Source: JBBRBB01 sp038206235
Lineage (GTDB): Bacteria > Bacteroidota > Bacteroidia > Chitinophagales > Chitinophagaceae
DNA length: 64,000 nucleotides
Assembly: GCA_038206235.1 (NCBI GenBank)
Contig: JBBRBB010000008.1
Location: 89,050-153,049, forward strand
Direction of reading: 5' to 3'
Shown here: positions 17,459 to 25,636 of the stretch, piece after piece
Numbering within the stretch: the first letter of the stretch is position 1
Layout of the letters: every line of letters starts with the position of its first letter
Position numbers and translations under genes: made by a program
Notes under the pieces: model-generated
Seen by the model: only the letters and a program-made list of their open reading frames with translations
Databases searched by the model: none
What the model was told of the DNA's origin: nothing

Positions 17459-17582
17459 TTATTTTTTTGATGAAAAGAAATATGTGGCCAACTTAGTTCT
17501 GGGAGGTGTTACCTTTCTTGATAAAAAAGAAGGCAATTTAAAAAGCACAAACTTTCAAATTAGCCGATTAAAAAACATATAA
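17459..17582 (+). pseudogene. Short open remnant after the transketolase subunit
   Basis: A frame shifted from the transketolase reads YFFDEKKYVANLVLGGVTF, then LDKKEGNLKSTNFQ and stops at 17582. It has no start codon and looks like the tail of a decayed gene. The family is not recognised. It overlaps the 3' end of the DUF2442 gene on the other strand, so it may be chance. Confidence 0.2.
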
Positions 17583-17850
17583 AACTTCTTCAGCTTCTTC
17601 TATTGCAAATTTGCTTTTATATAAATCATTTACCGGGAAAATAATTTCTTCATTTTTTCCCCCAATATACATTACCCTCATTTACATAAAATTTTTTGAA
17701 GCTGGCAGGAGTAATAAACTTAGTATAATAACCATGCACATACTTTGAGAAAAGAGGCATAAAATCAACAACTTTTTGTTTGCCGTTGCTGAAAAACAAT
17801 AATAATTTGTAAGCCCCGGCGTAATGTGCCTTAAGAATTTTTATTTTCAT
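17568..17850 (-). pseudogene. DUF2442-like gene with a homopolymer frameshift
   Basis: The frame from 17850 reads MKIKILKAHYAGAYKLLLFF and runs to FYVNEGNVYWGKK before a stop. If one base is removed from the G5A6 run near 17647-17657, the frame continues as NEEIIFPVNDLYKSK to a stop at 17568, giving about 93 residues, the usual DUF2442 size. The whole pattern (basic N-terminus, FSNGKQKVVDF, FKKFYV, VYW) is typical of DUF2442, small proteins often found near toxin-antitoxin genes. The shift could be a real inactivation, a phase-variable run or a sequencing error. Confidence 0.6.
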
Positions 17851-17955
17851 GATTTTCTAAAATTTTACGCATAAAAAAATCTTATTTATACCTTTTCTTT
17901 TTTATCCCAAGGTGTGTCTTCATTTCAACGGCAAATAAATTTTATTAGCTAAACA

Positions 17956-18270
17956 TCAATAGTTTTTATTGCAACTTTTTCTAATCGATGAAGGTTTTTG
18001 CCTGCTGTAAACAATAGTAATGATTTCTACTTCCCTTCTTTTTACTCTATATAATATTAAATGATATTTTGTCAAAGAATATTTTCGGATGTTTTTCTTT
18101 TTGTGATAATATCCAAATATTCTGGGATGAAAAGAGATTGTAATCAAGAATTTTTCGAAGCGACTTATAAAAAGCTCAAATGATTTTCTGCTGAAAGTTG
18201 ACTCAATTTCGTTTGCTATTTTATTGTAATCCTCTTTAGCTGTCTGAGATATGATAACCTGCTTAGGCAT
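17956..18270 (-). CDS. RelE/ParE-family toxin
   Basis: A 104-residue basic protein of the RelE/ParE superfamily: MPKQVIISQTAKEDYNKIAN at the start, RFEKFLITISFHPRIFGYY in the middle and YSLTKYHLILYRVKRREVEI near the end, the usual alpha-alpha-beta3 arrangement. Family members poison gyrase (ParE) or cleave mRNA on the ribosome (RelE); the sequence alone does not decide. It is preceded by and overlaps its antitoxin gene by eight bases, the usual order for this class. Confidence 0.82.
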   Translation of the reverse strand: MPKQVIISQTAKEDYNKIANEIESTFSRKSFELFISRFEKFLITISFHPRIFGYYHKKKNIRKYSLTKYHLILYRVKRREVEIITIVYSRQKPSSIRKSCNKNY

Positions 18271-18514
18271 TAATGCCGTATTTCTTCTTTACCATTTTTA
18301 AATAGGTATGTGCATCTTGTTTTCTACCTTCATTCAAATCATTAATCCCCTGCGTTATTTTATTTTTTACTTCTTCATTTATATTATTCCAATCTTCAAA
18401 ATCTTCTGTTTTGTTTTTTTCATTTTCTATAAACCCATAAATTTTTTTTATTTCTGCAGATTTCATTGAAGAAATTTTTTCTATTAATTCACTTTTTATT
18501 TTTGAATTGGTCAT
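18263..18514 (-). CDS. Antitoxin of the ParE-type module
   Basis: An 83-residue acidic/helical protein (MTNSKIKSELIEKISSMKSA) without a clear DNA-binding signature. Its gene overlaps the toxin gene start by eight bases and lies upstream of it, so pairing as the labile antitoxin is inferred from arrangement. The protein is lysine- and glutamate-rich, likely a long helix that wraps the toxin. It resembles Bacteroidota antitoxins found before ParE-type toxins. Confidence 0.72.
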   Translation of the reverse strand: MTNSKIKSELIEKISSMKSAEIKKIYGFIENEKNKTEDFEDWNNINEEVKNKITQGINDLNEGRKQDAHTYLKMVKKKYGINA

Positions 18515-18595
18515 TGTATAAATCTTTTTATAAAGATATTATATTCTTTACGGATTCTCATGCTTTTGAATACAAAGGCCATCACATCTGTACAT

Positions 18596-20518
18596 TTACA
18601 CCTTTCCCTTTTTTATCTCATACACAACACCAGGATCAAGCAGCGTGGTAGTGTCTCCTAAATTTGTGGTTTCGCCCTCTGCAATTTTTCTTAAAATGCG
18701 GCGCATTATTTTTCCGCTGCGTGTTTTTGGCAAGCCGCTTACAAATTGAATTTTATCAGGCCGGGCAATAGCTCCAATAATTTTTGTAACAGTTGCTGCA
18801 ATATCTTTTTTTGTTAGCTCTTCATCTGCATGTATCTTATTGAAAATAACGTAAGCATAAATGCCCTGTCCTTTTATTTCATGAGGATAGCCAACTACAG
18901 CACTCTCTATAACACCTGCATGCATATTGATTGCATTTTCTACTTCTGCTGTGCCAATACGATGCCCGCTAACATTCAGCACGTCATCCACTCGGCCTGT
19001 AATGCGATAAAATTCATTTTCATCTCTCAACGCTCCATCGCCTGTGAAATATAAATTTTCATACGTAGCAAAATAATTTTGGCGGCAGCGTTCATGGTCA
19101 CCGTAGGTAGTTCTTATGATTGATGGCCAGGGTGCTTGCATACACAAATTTCCTCTGGCAACACCATCTTCTGCCGGTTTTATTTCTTTTCCGCTTTCAT
19201 CAACCAGCAAGGGTTGAATTCCCGGCATTGGAAGCGTTGCCCAGCCTGGTTTTGATGGTGTTACTCCTGCGAGGTTTGAAATTAATATCCCCCCCGTTTC
19301 TGTTTGCCACCACGTATCAACTATCGGGCAATTTTTCTTACCAACATTTTCATTGTACCAATGCCATGCTTCTTCATTTATTGGCTCACCAACTGTGCCC
19401 AGCACTTTCAGCGAAGACAAAATTTTTCCCTGCAAAGGCTCTAAACCAAAGCCCATCAAACTTCTTATTGCCGTGGGAGCAGTATAAAGAATATTCACTT
19501 TGTATTTATCTACAATCTCCCAGAAGCGTCCCGCATCGGGCCATGTTGGAATTCCCTCAAACATTAATACAGTAGCGCCAGCGCTTAAAGGTCCATACAC
19601 AATATAGCTGTGCCCTGTTACCCATCCAATATCTGCGGTGCAGAAAAAAATATCTCCCTGCTCATACTGAAATACATTTACAAAAGTGTAGTTGGTATAA
19701 ACCATATACCCTGCACAACTATGCACTACTCCTTTTGGCTTTCCGGTAGAGCCCGAAGTATATAAAATAAAGAGCGGGTCTTCAGCATCCATTTCTTCTG
19801 CGGTGCATTCCATCACGTTTAAGGCTTCCACTTTTTTTATTTCATCTTCCCACCAAATATCTCTTCCTGTAATCATAGAAACAGGTGTGCGGGTTCTTGC
19901 AGCAACAATCACTTTTTTTACAAAGTGGCAAGTTACCAGCGCTTCATCAATCACCGTTTTTAAAGGAATATCTTTTGCGCCGCGAAACGCACCATCGCAA
20001 GTAATTATATATTCGGCCTGTGCATCCTGCAAACGGTCAGCAATACTTTGTGCAGAAAAACCACCGAAGATAACAGAATGAATAGCGCCAATTCTTGCGC
20101 AGGCTAATACAGCGATTGCAAGCTCTGGTATCATTCCCATATAGATGCAAACTCTATCGCCTTTTGCTACACCATTATTATATAACACATTTGCAAACTG
20201 GCAAACTTTGAAATGCAATTCCCTGTAAGTGAGTACACGGTTGTATTCCTGCGGGTCATTGGGTTCCCAAATTATAGCGGGTGTATTACCAAGCTTATCG
20301 AGATGCCTGTCTAAACAATTCTCTGTAATATTCAGCTTTGCGCCTTTGAACCATTCAACTTTAGGCTCTTTGAAATTCCAGATCAACACTTCATCATGTT
20401 TTTTTCTCCAACTGAAATGTTTTGCAATGTTTCCCCAAAAGCCTTCGGGGTCTTCAATGCTTTTTTTGTATTCCCTATAATATTGTTCTAATGATTTTAT
20501 TTGATAAGGATAAGACAT
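18596..20518 (-). CDS. acs: Acetyl-CoA synthetase
   Basis: AMP-forming acetate-CoA ligase, 640 residues, which activates acetate through acetyl-AMP. Motifs: N-terminal ACAS-N region (YREYKKSIEDPEGFWGNIAK), P-loop LYTSGSTGKPKGVVH near 252-266, DTWWQTETGG near 402-411, YFTGDGALRDENEFY with the adenylate Asp, and TRSGKIMRRILRKIA near 595-609 with the lysine that is acetylated in regulated enzymes. Full length, good start (MSYPYQIKSLEQYY). It lies downstream of a spacer that holds the toxin-antitoxin pair and is transcribed divergently from gldA. Confidence 0.96.
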   Translation of the reverse strand: MSYPYQIKSLEQYYREYKKSIEDPEGFWGNIAKHFSWRKKHDEVLIWNFKEPKVEWFKGAKLNITENCLDRHLDKLGNTPAIIWEPNDPQEYNRVLTYRELHFKVCQFANVLYNNGVAKGDRVCIYMGMIPELAIAVLACARIGAIHSVIFGGFSAQSIADRLQDAQAEYIITCDGAFRGAKDIPLKTVIDEALVTCHFVKKVIVAARTRTPVSMITGRDIWWEDEIKKVEALNVMECTAEEMDAEDPLFILYTSGSTGKPKGVVHSCAGYMVYTNYTFVNVFQYEQGDIFFCTADIGWVTGHSYIVYGPLSAGATVLMFEGIPTWPDAGRFWEIVDKYKVNILYTAPTAIRSLMGFGLEPLQGKILSSLKVLGTVGEPINEEAWHWYNENVGKKNCPIVDTWWQTETGGILISNLAGVTPSKPGWATLPMPGIQPLLVDESGKEIKPAEDGVARGNLCMQAPWPSIIRTTYGDHERCRQNYFATYENLYFTGDGALRDENEFYRITGRVDDVLNVSGHRIGTAEVENAINMHAGVIESAVVGYPHEIKGQGIYAYVIFNKIHADEELTKKDIAATVTKIIGAIARPDKIQFVSGLPKTRSGKIMRRILRKIAEGETTNLGDTTTLLDPGVVYEIKKGKV

Positions 20519-20612
20519 AACAGATATTTTTTTGAAAAGATAAATTTAGTTAAACATCTTAAATTTTAAGAAGCGTTTGCTTTTTATTGTAACCTTACTA
20601 TTGTTCATCTGC

Positions 20613-20620
20613 TATCTTTG
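20613..20620 (+). promoter_or_regulatory. Candidate -7 box (TATCTTTG) for gldA
   Basis: Exact TAnnTTTG match, 14 bases before the gldA ATG, implying a very short leader. A TTG about 23 bases upstream could be the -33 box, at slightly long spacing. Confidence 0.45.
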
Positions 20621-20634
20621 AAAAAATTACTTTA

Positions 20635-21543
20635 ATGTCAATCGAGGTTAAAAACCTGATTAAAATATACGGCTCGCAAAAAGCTGTAAACAATATTTCA
20701 TTCACGATTAATAAAGGCGAGGTTGTTGGTTTTCTTGGCCCAAACGGTGCAGGCAAAAGCACTACTATTAAAATGATTACAGGTTATTTGCAGCCCGATG
20801 AAGGTGAAGTACATGTATGCGGACTCAATGTAAAAACTCAACCCCTTGAAGTAAAAAGAAAAATTGGCTACCTGCCCGAATCTAATCCATTGTATTATGA
20901 TATGTATGTGCGGGAATATCTGGAGTTTATTGCAGGCGTACATGCAATCGGCAATAAACAATTGGCAATTAATAAAGCAATTGAGTTAACAGGATTGAGT
21001 TTAGAAAGAAAGAAGAAAATAGGACAATTATCAAAAGGATATAAGCAACGTGTGGGTCTTGCAGCATCTTTAATTCATAACCCTGAAGTATTAATATTAG
21101 ATGAGCCCACCAGCGGGCTTGACCCCAATCAAATCATTGAAATAAGAAATGTAATTAAAGAGGAGGGGAGAAACAAAACAATATTATTTTCATCGCACAT
21201 TTTGCAGGAGGTGCAGGCAATATGCGACCGTGTTCTTATTATTAATAAAGGGGGGCTGATTACAGATGATACATTAAATAATTTGAAGCAAAATGCAGAA
21301 GCAGATAAAATTAAAGTTCGATTTAAGGAAACGATAAATGCAGAATGGCTGCAGCATTTGCCGCTCGTAAAAAATGTTTCAGATTTGGGTGGTAACACAT
21401 GGTTGGTTGCATCAAATGATTCTGCAGAAGTGCGTAAGCAATTATTTCAATTAGCTATTCAGCATAATCTTAATATTATTTCATTGCAAAATGAAGAGAG
21501 TAACCTCGAAGAAATATTTCGTTCTTTAACAAAGACTGATTGA
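20635..21543 (+). CDS. gldA: GldA-type ABC transporter ATP-binding protein
   Basis: ATPase subunit related to GldA, which with GldF and GldG forms an ABC transporter linked to gliding motility in Bacteroidota. The 302-residue protein has Walker A GPNGAGKSTT at about 34-43, signature LSKGYKQRVGLA near 135-146, Walker B VLILDEPTSGLDP near 156-168, H-loop SSHIL near 192-196, and a C-terminal GldA-specific extension of about 90 residues. The gldF/gldG permease genes are not in the window, so the motility role is inferred from similarity; a general ABC-2 exporter role remains possible. Confidence 0.85.
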   Translation: MSIEVKNLIKIYGSQKAVNNISFTINKGEVVGFLGPNGAGKSTTIKMITGYLQPDEGEVHVCGLNVKTQPLEVKRKIGYLPESNPLYYDMYVREYLEFIAGVHAIGNKQLAINKAIELTGLSLERKKKIGQLSKGYKQRVGLAASLIHNPEVLILDEPTSGLDPNQIIEIRNVIKEEGRNKTILFSSHILQEVQAICDRVLIINKGGLITDDTLNNLKQNAEADKIKVRFKETINAEWLQHLPLVKNVSDLGGNTWLVASNDSAEVRKQLFQLAIQHNLNIISLQNEESNLEEIFRSLTKTD

Positions 21544-21674
21544 AAGTTGTAATGAGATTAAAATATAACATACAGAAAGCCACAAAGTTTTCGTTGCTCG
21601 GCAACACCAAAGCCCCTCATTCTTTAATGCTGTTTTGCACTCTGTGGTTTCTGCAGTTATAAAAAGTTATCAGC

Positions 21675-22265
21675 TTACAATTCTGTAATCTGAATTCTTA
21701 TATCATGCGGCGCTGCTTCATCACCGCCGAAATAGGGATATAGCTTATACCGCGAATATTTTCCTGAACAATTTCTGGGCAATTCAGCAATTTTACCGTT
21801 CACTTCAAACTGATAAGAAGAACTTAAGCACGTAATGCGGCAATGTATCACACTGTCAATGTCAGCCGTTGTTATCTCCGTGTAAATCATTTCACCGTTA
21901 TTGTGCACAAATGCAAAAATTCGCAATGAATCATTGCTCCATCGCCATCCTATTCTTGCACTATTTTCGAGATGATGCGTGCCGCAATCAGAAAATCCGT
22001 ATAATTTATTTATATCGTTTTGATTTGATGTATTAGTCAGGGTGTATATACATGAACTGTCAAACACTGCATCAAAAATAATTGCACTCACACTTGTAAA
22101 CACAGTAGGGTTAGGCTTTGAATAATGTTGTCCCTGTTTAATAAGATAGGTTACAGGCTTTCCGTTTTTTTCAGTAACAGCAGTTTGCTGCTGCTCATCT
22201 TTTGTACAAACAACATTAACAAGGGAAATAAAAAATAGCGAGGCAAGAAAAAATGGTTTCTTCAT
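21675..22265 (-). CDS. Putative lipoprotein, 196 residues
   Basis: Starts MKKPFFLASLFFISLVNVVC with a lipobox whose Cys20 is followed by TKDEQQ, as expected of a lipoprotein exported to the outer envelope. The mature part carries WRWSNDSLRIFAF, CRITCLSSSYQFEV and a C-terminal FGGDEAAPHDIRIQI. I do not recognise a family with confidence; many Bacteroidota genomes hold similar small Trp/Cys-containing lipoproteins. It lies alone between gldA and asd, on the minus strand after an asd terminator. Confidence 0.65.
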   Translation of the reverse strand: MKKPFFLASLFFISLVNVVCTKDEQQQTAVTEKNGKPVTYLIKQGQHYSKPNPTVFTSVSAIIFDAVFDSSCIYTLTNTSNQNDINKLYGFSDCGTHHLENSARIGWRWSNDSLRIFAFVHNNGEMIYTEITTADIDSVIHCRITCLSSSYQFEVNGKIAELPRNCSGKYSRYKLYPYFGGDEAAPHDIRIQITEL

Positions 22266-22300
22266 AGTTGGTTCTAATATTGGATAATCTTAATAAACAA

Positions 22301-22324
22301 AGAAAAAGCCTGCAATACAGGCTT
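22301..22324 (-). terminator. Rho-independent terminator after asd
   Basis: Read on the minus strand: stem AAGCCTG/CAGGCTT with a five-base loop followed by a T-rich tail (TTTTCTT). It lies about 65 bases past the asd stop. Confidence 0.8.
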
Positions 22325-22389
22325 AATCGTGTATATATACGGATAAAAAAGAAAAAGGTTTATTGAATCAGTAAAAATAATTAAGAGTC

Positions 22390-23379
22390 TCACAATAATT
22401 TTTTATTAAGCAGGTATTCCGCAATCTGCACCGCATTGGTTGCTGCGCCTTTTCGCAGGTTATCGCTAACAATCCACATATTTAAAGTATTGGGTTGTGT
22501 TTCATCGCGGCGCAATCTGCCTACAAAAACTTCATCTTTCTCATGCGCCCATAAAGGCATAGGATATATTTGCTGAGAAAAATCATCCTGTACAACTACA
22601 CCCGGTGTGTTATTGAGAAGATCCTTCACTTCGTTCAGGTCAAAATCTTTTTCAAATTCAATATTTACACTTTCGCTATGCCCGCCAATTACAGGTATGC
22701 GAACGGTAGTTGCAGTAAGGCGTATAGAATCATCTCTTAGTATTTTTCTTGTTTCATTCACCATTTTCATTTCTTCTTTTGTATATCCATTGTCAAGAAA
22801 AATATCAATCTGCGGAATTGCGTTTAAATCAATTTGATATTTATAAGCCATTTCTCCCTGTACATTTTTTCTTTCATTAAATAATTGGTCAACTGCTTTT
22901 TTGCCTGTACCCGAAACACTTTGGTAAGTGCTCACTACAATTCTTTTTATAGTATATTTTTTATGCAGCGGATGTAAAGCCATCACCATCTGAATAGTTG
23001 AGCAATTTGGGTTGGCAATAACTTTATCCTCTGCGGTTAGCACATCAGCATTTATTTCAGGAACAATTAATTTATTTGCAGCATTCATTCTCCATGCGCT
23101 TGAGTTATCAATCACAGTAATACCTGCATCAGCAAATTTTGGCGCCCATTCCAAAGAAGTGTTTTCCCCTGCGGAAAACAATGCTAATGCGGGTTTTGCA
23201 GCAATGGCATCGAGCATGCTTATCACTTTATATGCAGTGCCTTTAAATTCTATTTCTTTTCCAATGGATTTTTCAGAGGCCACCGGAATTAATTCGGTTA
23301 CAGGAAAATTTCTTTCTGCCAATACCTGCAGCATTTTTGTTCCTACCAAACCTGTGGCGCCTGCAACTGCTACTTTCAT
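22390..23379 (-). CDS. asd: Aspartate-semialdehyde dehydrogenase
   Basis: NADPH-dependent enzyme of the aspartate pathway (lysine, threonine, methionine and diaminopimelate supply). The chosen start at 23379 (MKVAVAGATGLVGTKMLQ) gives 329 residues; a 16-codon longer frame overlaps rfbD and is not preferred. Motifs: GATGLVGTKM at 7-16, catalytic Cys in NPNCSTIQMVMAL near 125, GGHSESVNIEF with the active-site His near 240. The ATG overlaps the rfbD stop (ATGA), so translation is coupled to rfbD, an odd pairing of an amino-acid gene with a sugar gene. Confidence 0.94.
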   Translation of the reverse strand: MKVAVAGATGLVGTKMLQVLAERNFPVTELIPVASEKSIGKEIEFKGTAYKVISMLDAIAAKPALALFSAGENTSLEWAPKFADAGITVIDNSSAWRMNAANKLIVPEINADVLTAEDKVIANPNCSTIQMVMALHPLHKKYTIKRIVVSTYQSVSGTGKKAVDQLFNERKNVQGEMAYKYQIDLNAIPQIDIFLDNGYTKEEMKMVNETRKILRDDSIRLTATTVRIPVIGGHSESVNIEFEKDFDLNEVKDLLNNTPGVVVQDDFSQQIYPMPLWAHEKDEVFVGRLRRDETQPNTLNMWIVSDNLRKGAATNAVQIAEYLLNKKLL

Positions 23380-24308
23380 AAAACTTGTTTTATTTTCTCC
23401 AAACATTCTTTCAAACTTTCTCTCCAATTTTTTAAATCAATATTAAAAGCCTTAATTATTTTCTCTTTGCTTAAAACAGAATAAGCAGGTCTTTTTGCAG
23501 GTGTAGGATAAGCTAATGTTGGTACAGGATGAATTTCACAAGAAAACTTTTTTATATCTCTTATTGCGCAAGCAAAATCGTACCACGTAATTGCGCCATC
23601 GTTGCTGAAGTGGAAGACGTTTCTCGTTTCCAGTTTCTCGTTTCTCGTTAATTGCTCACTGCCGGCTGCCCACTGCCAACTGAAAACTGAAAACTGAAAA
23701 CTGCAAACTATCTTCATCACTGCATCTGCCAAATCTTTTGCATAAGTGGGGCAACCAATTTGGTCGTTTACAACATTAAGTTCTTTTCGCTCATTCATTA
23801 AACGAAGCATCGTTTTTACAAAGTTATTTCCATAACTGCTGTACAGCCACGAAGCACGGATAATAGTGGTTTCAAAATTATTTTTCAATGCAAGCTCTTC
23901 GCCCATCCACTTTGTATAGCCATAATAATTTACAGGACACGTTTTATCTTCTTCTGTATAAGGCTTATTTGCTGTGCCATCAAATACATAATCAGTAGAG
24001 ATATGAATGAGCTGGGTTTTGTATTCTTTGCAAAGCATTGCAATATTGCCAACAGCTTCTGCATTTATTTTGTAAGCATTTTCTTTATCTGTTTCTGCTT
24101 TATCAACGGCTGTATAAGCGGCGCAATTAATGAAATATGTTGGTTGATGTTTTTGAAATGATTCTTCAACAAGAGTAAAATCACTTATATCTAATTCATC
24201 TTTTGAGTAAAAATAAAAATCGAATTGAGGATGTAAAGAAGCAAGAGCCTGAAGCTCTCTGCCAAGCTGGCCATTTTTACCTGAAACTATAATAAGAGGC
24301 GATGACAT
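23376..24308 (-). CDS. rfbD: dTDP-4-dehydrorhamnose reductase
   Basis: SDR-family enzyme that makes dTDP-L-rhamnose for surface glycans. The 310-residue protein has the nucleotide-binding loop GKNGQLGREL near 10-19, STDYVFDG near 103-110, catalytic YYGYTKWMGE near 127-136, and the C-terminal RPAYSVLSKEKI. Residues 200-229 (beginning CSFQFS and ending LETRN) do not belong to the family: they are encoded by a 90-bp array of degenerate heptamers and form an in-frame loop insertion just before VFHFSNDGAITWYDFA. Flanking conserved parts remain in frame. The gene heads a pair with asd. rfbA, rfbB and rfbC are not in the window. Confidence 0.9.
   Translation of the reverse strand: MSSPLIIVSGKNGQLGRELQALASLHPQFDFYFYSKDELDISDFTLVEESFQKHQPTYFINCAAYTAVDKAETDKENAYKINAEAVGNIAMLCKEYKTQLIHISTDYVFDGTANKPYTEEDKTCPVNYYGYTKWMGEELALKNNFETTIIRASWLYSSYGNNFVKTMLRLMNERKELNVVNDQIGCPTYAKDLADAVMKIVCSFQFSVFSWQWAAGSEQLTRNEKLETRNVFHFSNDGAITWYDFACAIRDIKKFSCEIHPVPTLAYPTPAKRPAYSVLSKEKIIKAFNIDLKNWRESLKECLEKIKQVL
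23621..23710. repeat. 7-bp tandem array inside rfbD
   Basis: Heptamers in register: TTCTCGT (several), CTCACTG, CCGGCTG, CCCACTG, CCAACTG, then AAAACTG three times and CAAACTA. Twelve to thirteen units, about 90 bp, hence in frame with the gene as it stands. Confidence 0.85.
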
Positions 24309-24342
24309 TAAAAGTTTTTACTAAATTAGACGAAAGAAAAAA

Positions 24343-24561
24343 ATGACAAAAAAAGAAATCATAAACAGAAATATCGGCTTAACATTCGATTTCCTCCGCC
24401 AGGCTGTTGAAGAACCGTCAATTCTAAATAAAATTCCAAATAATTCTGTATTGGAATTTGTAGAGAAAGATTTTTCAAAAAAAGAAAAAAATAATTCAAA
24501 AAACAAAAACGCTAAGAAAAAATATCTGCTCGTTAAATCTCAATTAGAAATTATTAAGTAG
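24343..24561 (+). CDS. Small conserved-looking hypothetical protein, 72 residues
   Basis: Starts MTKKEIINRNIGLTFDFLRQ and runs through EEPSILNKIPNNSVLEFVEKD to a lysine/asparagine-rich tail. It resembles a short family of Bacteroidota and Chlorobi proteins that begin 'MTKEEI..NI.LTF', but I cannot name it safely. It lies convergent to UXS and divergent from rfbD, in a spacer of its own. No signal peptide, no membrane segment. Confidence 0.5.
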   Translation: MTKKEIINRNIGLTFDFLRQAVEEPSILNKIPNNSVLEFVEKDFSKKEKNNSKNKNAKKKYLLVKSQLEIIK

Positions 24562-24580
24562 TTTGTCATAATTTTTTCAA

Positions 24581-25564
24581 TCATTTTCTCCTGATAAACT
24601 CTTTCGGCTGCCTGAATAGTTCTTCTTTCGGTAGTGATTTAAAATATTCGTACGTTTTTTTCAAGCCTTCACTGCGTTCTACTTTTGGTTCCCAGCCCAG
24701 CAACTGTTTTGCTTTGGTAATATCAGGCTTGCGCTGTTTGGGGTCATCAACAGGCAAAGGTTTATAAATAATTTTCACAGATACATTTGTCAGCTTTAAA
24801 ACTTCTTCAGCAAAATCTTTCAGCGAAATTTCATTGGGGTTACCAATGTTTACAGGCATTGCATAATCACTCAATAGCAACCTGTATATTCCTTCAATCA
24901 AATCATCTACATAACAGAAAGAACGGGTTTGGCTGCCATCACCAAACACTGTTAAGTCTTCACCACGCAATGCCTGACCAATAAATGCAGGCAGCGCTCT
25001 TCCATCATTCAAACGCATACGGGGGCCATAAGTATTAAAGATGCGAACAATGCGTGTGTCCACACCATGATAGGTATGATAGGCCATCGTAATAGATTCC
25101 ATAAAACGCTTCGCTTCATCATACACGCCACGCGGACCTACAGGATTTACATTGCCCCAATATTCTTCCGTTTGCGGATGCACCTGCGGGTCGCCATACA
25201 CTTCACTTGTTGAGGCAACCAATATTCTCGCCTTCTTATCTTTTGCCAAACCTAAACAATTGTGTGTGCCCAATGCGCCAACCTTTAATGTTTGGATAGG
25301 AATTTTTAAATAATCAATCGGGCTGGCCGGTGAAGCAAAGTGCAAAATATAATCAAGCTGTCCGGGAATATGAATAAACTTGGTTACATCATGATGATAA
25401 TATTCAAACCCGGGCAGCGGAAATAAATGTTCAATATTGCGCAGGTCGCCGGTAATAAGATTATCCATTGCTATCACGTGATAATCTTCTTTCATAAACC
25501 GGTCGCAAAGATGCGAGCCAAGAAAACCCGCTGCTCCAGTAATTAAAACTCTTTTTTTTGGCAT
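24581..25564 (-). CDS. UDP-glucuronate decarboxylase (UXS-type epimerase)
   Basis: Extended SDR of 327 residues converting UDP-glucuronate to UDP-xylose, precursor of surface polysaccharides. The Rossmann loop is GAAGFLGSHLCD at 10-21; LHFASPASPIDYLK near 74-87 and STSEVYGDP near 118-126 contain the catalytic Ser/Thr; GVYDEAKRFMES holds the Tyr/Lys pair near 148-152. The fit to UXS (SPIDY, EVYGDPQVHPQTE, YWGNVNP) is specific. It follows a DegT aminotransferase gene in the same direction and precedes rfbD across a small gene, forming a nucleotide-sugar cluster. Confidence 0.9.
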   Translation of the reverse strand: MPKKRVLITGAAGFLGSHLCDRFMKEDYHVIAMDNLITGDLRNIEHLFPLPGFEYYHHDVTKFIHIPGQLDYILHFASPASPIDYLKIPIQTLKVGALGTHNCLGLAKDKKARILVASTSEVYGDPQVHPQTEEYWGNVNPVGPRGVYDEAKRFMESITMAYHTYHGVDTRIVRIFNTYGPRMRLNDGRALPAFIGQALRGEDLTVFGDGSQTRSFCYVDDLIEGIYRLLLSDYAMPVNIGNPNEISLKDFAEEVLKLTNVSVKIIYKPLPVDDPKQRKPDITKAKQLLGWEPKVERSEGLKKTYEYFKSLPKEELFRQPKEFIRRK

Positions 25565-25636
25565 GGGATATTGTAATTATAAAGTTTTGATTGCATAAAG
25601 TTTTTAAATGTGGTCTATAAACAATACAAAAAATAT

